Source: Salinimonas profundi (GTDB taxonomy: Bacteria > Pseudomonadota > Gammaproteobacteria > Enterobacterales > Alteromonadaceae). Taken from it: a stretch of DNA of 64,000 bases. The position numbers were made by a program, and so were the translations under genes. The DNA lies in contig NZ_JABBXD010000001.1 of the NCBI RefSeq assembly GCF_014750655.1, positions 481,102-545,101 on the forward strand, in the 5' to 3' direction. Positions 63,987 through 64,000 of this stretch are shown here, piece after piece. The notes under the pieces were generated by a model, which did no database searches, was not told the origin of the DNA, and worked only from the letters and a program-made list of their open reading frames with translations. Every line of letters starts with the position of its first letter. Positions within the stretch are counted from its first letter, which is position 1.

Positions 63987-64000
63987 ATGACGACAACGCA
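63987..64000 (+). CDS. Start of a divergent gene cut by the window edge
   Basis: ATG 63987 follows ACAGGAG with seven-base spacing, and only ATGACGACAACGCA is visible. Position divergent from hutC suggests another hut gene such as hutI, hutF or hutG, but nothing in the sequence proves this. Confidence 0.5.

Noticed and set aside
1..64000. CRISPR arrays, rRNA, tRNA and complete insertion sequences
   Set aside because: No regular repeat-spacer pattern, rRNA, tRNA fold, or transposase gene was found by reading the sequence and frames.

Overview
The window is a chromosomal segment of a marine gammaproteobacterium. The best fit is Alteromonadaceae (Alteromonas/Salinimonas-like), inferred from the proteins and not tested by any search. 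Pointers are a yejK/yejL/yejM block, SohB, CmoM, TrhO, YciK, a VC2046-type small protein, a VolA-like surface lipase, a maltodextrin (GH13/MFS/LacI) cluster, and complete-looking valine and histidine degradation operons. Most of it is ordinary, densely packed core genome with many 4-bp ATGA overlaps.

Region by region. 1-4.3 kb: the end of an unknown gene, a LysR regulator divergent from a two-subunit CoA-transferase (scoA/scoB), and a DEAD-box helicase. 4.4-7.9 kb: an integron-type gene-cassette array with no integrase in the window (a CALIN). It holds six small, mostly AT-rich genes in one orientation, separated by attC sites. Two of the genes look like immunity proteins of polymorphic toxins (YezG-like and Imm26-like). 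One is a GNAT acetyltransferase, two carry zinc-finger-like cysteine motifs and one is DUF6176-like. 8.0-12.3 kb: a loose accessory stretch that starts with a guanidine-II riboswitch in front of a Gdx/SugE exporter. It continues with a 48-residue basic protein, a VF530-type protein, small membrane proteins, a GNAT protein, a second SMR transporter and three reading frames that look broken. 12.3-31.6 kb: EF-hand protein, TrhO, a REC-TPR response regulator, a Kef-type antiporter, a DUF6279 lipoprotein, phosphofructokinase, a LytS/LytR-type two-component pair, Mpo1-like, PilZ, M61 and M23 peptidases, a tandem QueD-like protein, yejK/L/M, gmhB and rlmA.

31.7-36.4 kb is a valine catabolic operon (mmsA, acyl-CoA dehydrogenase, hydroxyisobutyryl-CoA hydrolase, mmsB) with a LiuR-like palindrome upstream. 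36.6-49.1 kb holds a second REC-TPR regulator, another 3-hydroxyisobutyrate-dehydrogenase-family enzyme, a D-lactate-dehydrogenase-like enzyme, cmoM, a Nif3-like protein, a TetR regulator, sohB, a VolA-like lipase, yciK and glnS. 49.3-57.6 kb is an alpha-glucan utilisation cluster: a LacI regulator, three secreted GH13 enzymes and an MFS transporter. The same TGCATACGTATTCA operator-like word lies before two of its transcription units. 57.7-58.6 kb encodes an exosortase-associated/LuxI-like acyltransferase. After a 0.7-kb gene-free stretch come a TrmH-type methyltransferase and the hut operon (hutC-hutU-hutH). A perfect palindrome (ACTTGTATATACAAGT) lies in the divergent hut promoter, and a gene cut by the right edge begins at 63987.

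The most unusual parts are the integrase-less cassette array with its orphan immunity genes, the decayed small-gene zone behind it, and the paired regulatory words in the hut, valine and maltodextrin loci.
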